This document shows, one piece after another, positions 13,834-15,962 of a stretch of 15,962 nt of DNA; within the stretch, counting starts at the first letter, position 1, and the number at the start of each line of letters is the position of its first letter. The stretch spans positions 1 to 15,962 of the forward strand of contig DFEM01000030.1 in NCBI GenBank assembly GCA_002369155.1. The letters are read 5' to 3'. Made by a program: the position numbers and the translations under genes. The notes under the pieces were generated by a model. That model was not told the origin of the DNA and did no database searches. It saw only the letters and a program-made list of their open reading frames with translations. Source of the DNA: Lachnospiraceae bacterium UBA3802 (GTDB lineage Bacteria; Bacillota; Clostridia; Lachnospirales; Lachnospiraceae).

Positions 13834-15818
13834 GAGAACATCCAAACGGTTTTCATGTTGCTTTCGTAGGCAATCCAAACTGCGGAAAGACAACTCTTTT
13901 TAATGCGATTACCGGTTCAAGACTAAAAGTTGCCAACTGGCCCGGAGTTACCGTTGAAAAGAAGGAAGGCAGCGTTGAATTTGAAGATGAAAAGCTCATC
14001 CTTATAGATACCCCGGGTATTTATTCGCTTTCCACATATACTATAGAAGAGAAGGTTACGAGAAAATGTATTCTTGATGACGATATTGAGGTTATCGTAA
14101 ATGTAGTCGATGCTTCGAGTCTTGAGAGAAATCTTTATCTGACGCTTCAACTTCTCGAACTTGGAAAACCCATCGTCATGGCTTTGAACATGATGGATGT
14201 CGTGGAAGAGCGAGGCATGGAAATTGACTTGCACCGCCTTCCCGAGATGCTTTGCGATATTCCGATTGTTCCGGTTTCGGCCATCAAAAAAAGAGGACTT
14301 GATATTCTTTTGCATGCAATTATTCATCATAAAGATGCTGTTACTCTCGGTGATGTTTTTTCATATTCCGATGATCTTGAGGATAAGATATCAAAGCTTG
14401 AAGTCATCATGGCTGCAAAATACCCCAACCATTCTTCGGCAAGATGGCATGCAATCAAATTCCTTGAAGATGATGAGGAAGTGTATGAAGAACATCCCGT
14501 GGATGTCAGCGGTATTGTGGACAAGAGTTATTCAAGACAGATTATTCAGTCTAAATATTCTTATATAGATGACATTATAAAAGAGTGTCTTTTTTACAAA
14601 TCGGCAAAAGAAGCCAAGACGGATAAGATAGACTCGATTCTGACACATCCCGTATTCGGTGTTCCCTGCTTTTTGTTTATAATGGCACTTGTGTTCCTTT
14701 TAACGTTCCTGCTCGGAGATTTTATCAAAGGATTTCTCGAAACATTCCTTGAATGGCTTCAGCAGACTGTATCGACGGGACTTGAAAATGTGCATGTTGC
14801 GCTTTGGTTAAGAGGTCTTATCGTAGACGGAATCATAGCCGGCGTCGGCGGAATCCTAACGTTTTTACCCAATATCGTCATTCTTTTCATAGCGCTTGCC
14901 GTGCTTGAAGATTCCGGTTACATGGCAAGAGTTGCATATGTAATGGATGGAATTATGGGAAAACTCGGACTCTCGGGCAAGGCATTCCTTCCGATGATTT
15001 TAGGATTTGGATGTACAGTACCCGCGGTTATGGCAACAAGAGCACTTGAGACAGACAAAGACAGAAGAAGAACGATGCTTATCACTCCTTTTATGTCATG
15101 TTCCGCAAGACTTCCAATTTATGTACTGTTTTCGGGATTGTTCTTTGGCAAATTTGCCCCTCTTGTAAGCTTTATGATGTATGTGCTCGGAATTTGCGTG
15201 GCACTTCTTACTGCATTTATAGCCAATCTTTTTGACAAAAAGAAAAACAAAAACAATCTTTTGATTGAACTTCCCGAATACAAGAGACCGAACTTAAGAT
15301 CGATAAGAATTTACGTATGGAATAAAGTAAAAGATTATCTTACAAAAGCCGGAACCACGATTTTTATAGCTTCCATTATCGTCTGGTTTGTGCTTAATGT
15401 CGGAAGCAGGGGATTTGTACTTGAACCTTCAGAGTCTTTTGCGGCATCTGTTGCAAAGTTCATTGCGCCGATTCTTAAGCCCTGCGGACTCGATATGTGG
15501 GAGATAGTGGTGGCACTTATCGCCGGCGTATCTGCCAAGGAAGTGGTCGTATCAAGTTTTACGGTACTTTTCTCAAATGCACTTGAAGGAGCCAAGCTCC
15601 TTGAGAGCATAAAAGCCGTATATCCCGCATTTACGGGCGCCAATGCACTTTCGCTCATGGTATTCTGTCTCCTTTACACTCCGTGCCTGGCCACCTTAGC
15701 CACCATCAAAAAGGAGAGCGCTTCCTTGAAGTTTACCGCATTTTCCATTGTTTTTCAGATTGCGGTGGCGTTTTCAATGAGTGCTTTGGTCTATAACTTG
15801 GCTAGACTTTTATTTTAA
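13830..15818 (+). CDS. feoB: Ferrous iron transporter FeoB
   Basis: FeoB is the inner-membrane Fe(II) permease with a cytoplasmic GTPase. The G domain is complete: GNPNCGKT (14-21), the switch Thr41 region PGVT, DTPG (60-63), NMMD (120-123) and SAIK. A helical insertion domain covers about 170-255. The membrane part carries the conserved gate blocks: EDSGYMARVAYVMD, GFGCTVPAVMATR, TPFMSCSARLPIY and, later, SAKEVVVSSFTVLF and LLYTPCLATLATIKKE, with the cysteines in GFGC, MSCS and YTPC conserved. At 662 residues it is shorter than the Escherichia coli protein but normal for Firmicutes. The start has a strong GGAGGTG ribosome binding site and overlaps feoA by 4 bases. No feoC follows; the next gene is gap with its own promoter. 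Confidence 0.98.
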   Translation: MREHPNGFHVAFVGNPNCGKTTLFNAITGSRLKVANWPGVTVEKKEGSVEFEDEKLILIDTPGIYSLSTYTIEEKVTRKCILDDDIEVIVNVVDASSLERNLYLTLQLLELGKPIVMALNMMDVVEERGMEIDLHRLPEMLCDIPIVPVSAIKKRGLDILLHAIIHHKDAVTLGDVFSYSDDLEDKISKLEVIMAAKYPNHSSARWHAIKFLEDDEEVYEEHPVDVSGIVDKSYSRQIIQSKYSYIDDIIKECLFYKSAKEAKTDKIDSILTHPVFGVPCFLFIMALVFLLTFLLGDFIKGFLETFLEWLQQTVSTGLENVHVALWLRGLIVDGIIAGVGGILTFLPNIVILFIALAVLEDSGYMARVAYVMDGIMGKLGLSGKAFLPMILGFGCTVPAVMATRALETDKDRRRTMLITPFMSCSARLPIYVLFSGLFFGKFAPLVSFMMYVLGICVALLTAFIANLFDKKKNKNNLLIELPEYKRPNLRSIRIYVWNKVKDYLTKAGTTIFIASIIVWFVLNVGSRGFVLEPSESFAASVAKFIAPILKPCGLDMWEIVVALIAGVSAKEVVVSSFTVLFSNALEGAKLLESIKAVYPAFTGANALSLMVFCLLYTPCLATLATIKKESASLKFTAFSIVFQIAVAFSMSALVYNLARLLF

Positions 15819-15830
15819 GAAATTTTCTTC

Positions 15831-15859
15831 TTGAAATATATTCTGTTTTAAAGTAAAAT
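15831..15859 (+). promoter_or_regulatory. Sigma-A promoter of gap
   Basis: TTGAAA (15831-15836), a 17-bp spacer and TAAAAT (15854-15859) match the consensus at five of six bases each. Transcription would start near 15866, giving a leader of about 68 bases that begins with an inverted repeat. A second candidate, TTGACA at 15877 with GATAAT at 15902, has a 19-bp spacer and is less likely. Confidence 0.75.
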
Positions 15860-15867
15860 TGAAATGC

Positions 15868-15900
15868 TGATAAATTTTGACAATTATTTATCAATTGTCA
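15868..15900 (+). promoter_or_regulatory. Two overlapping inverted repeats in the gap leader
   Basis: Repeat A pairs TGATAAAT (15868-15875) with ATTTATCA (15886-15893). Repeat B pairs TGACAATT (15878-15885) with AATTGTCA (15893-15900). Each has perfect 8-bp arms, and the arms alternate (A, B, A, B) and share base 15893, so in RNA only one stem can form at a time. The site could be an operator for a glycolytic regulator, a pair of alternative leader stems, or a 5'-terminal stabilising stem. Lack of a U run speaks against a terminator. Confidence 0.6.
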
Positions 15901-15933
15901 TGATAATAAAAATTAATCTAGGAGGATTAAAAA

Positions 15934-15962
15934 ATGGCAGTAAAAGTTGCAATTAATGGTTT
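15934..15962 (+). CDS. gap: Glyceraldehyde-3-phosphate dehydrogenase, 5' end only
   Basis: The last 29 bases encode MAVKVAING followed by the first two bases of the next codon (TT, consistent with Phe). This is the characteristic N-terminus of class I glyceraldehyde-3-phosphate dehydrogenase, where the NAD-binding GFGRIGR motif begins. The enzyme converts glyceraldehyde 3-phosphate to 1,3-bisphosphoglycerate in glycolysis. A textbook AGGAGG ribosome binding site (15920-15925) lies 8 bases before the ATG. The gene runs off the window, so nothing further can be checked. Confidence 0.85.

Noticed and set aside
13923..14330. A 135-codon open frame on the minus strand inside feoB
   Set aside because: It is the complement of the conserved FeoB G domain and shows no domain of its own.
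15816..15835. A rho-independent terminator for feoB
   Set aside because: The only pairing is a five-base AT stem (AAGAA/TTCTT) without a proper T run; no credible terminator is visible.
15868..15900. A stable H-type pseudoknot from the two inverted repeats in the gap leader
   Set aside because: The arms leave almost no connecting loops and share a base, so both 8-bp stems cannot form together; alternative stems or an operator fit better.
1..15962. CRISPR arrays, insertion sequences or an intact prophage
   Set aside because: No regularly spaced repeats, no transposase frame and no phage structural gene was seen in the window.

Overview
The window looks like a chromosomal segment of a low-G+C anaerobic Firmicute, most likely a clostridium of the Lachnospiraceae type. 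The support is AGGAGG-type ribosome binding sites, AGA and CTT/CTC-rich codon use, the gene set (a DUF512 radical-SAM gene before der, a small FeoA plus FeoB without FeoC, class I gap) and a CTC-anticodon tRNA-Glu. The family-level placement is inference; nothing here fixes genus or species.

Left end (1-1200): an unrecognised zinc-ribbon, single-pass membrane protein, then about 240 bases without an intact gene. That stretch holds what may be the decayed C-terminus of a site-specific recombinase and two tandem 11-bp repeats. It abuts the 3' end and terminator of a tRNA-Glu gene on the minus strand, so it could be the scar of an element that once integrated at the tRNA. Region 1200-2600: a membrane diguanylate cyclase on the minus strand with its own promoter, divergent from the main gene cluster.

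Main plus-strand cluster (2549-9599): one strong promoter, then DUF512 radical-SAM protein, ribosome-assembly GTPase Der, glycerol-3-phosphate dehydrogenase GpsA, purine nucleoside phosphorylase, a membrane-anchored MutS-like ATPase, RNase HI and a 45-residue membrane microprotein that is easily missed. The last enzyme genes overlap (1 nt and 14 nt), so they are probably translated together. The cluster joins ribosome maturation, phospholipid precursor synthesis and nucleic-acid turnover; no single pathway unites it.

Right part (9683-15962): an unrecognised 184-residue membrane protein; an ABC exporter made of an ATPase with an acidic tail and a fused permease plus large extracytoplasmic domain (GldF-GldG arrangement); then, only 6 nt later, feoA and feoB for ferrous iron uptake. 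The window closes with the first ten codons of glyceraldehyde-3-phosphate dehydrogenase, behind a strong promoter whose 5' leader carries two overlapping, mutually exclusive inverted repeats.

Most of the window is ordinary housekeeping sequence. The parts most worth a second look are the membrane MutS-like ATPase between punA and rnhA, the exporter joined to feoAB, the gap leader, the 45-aa microprotein and the possible integration scar beside tRNA-Glu.
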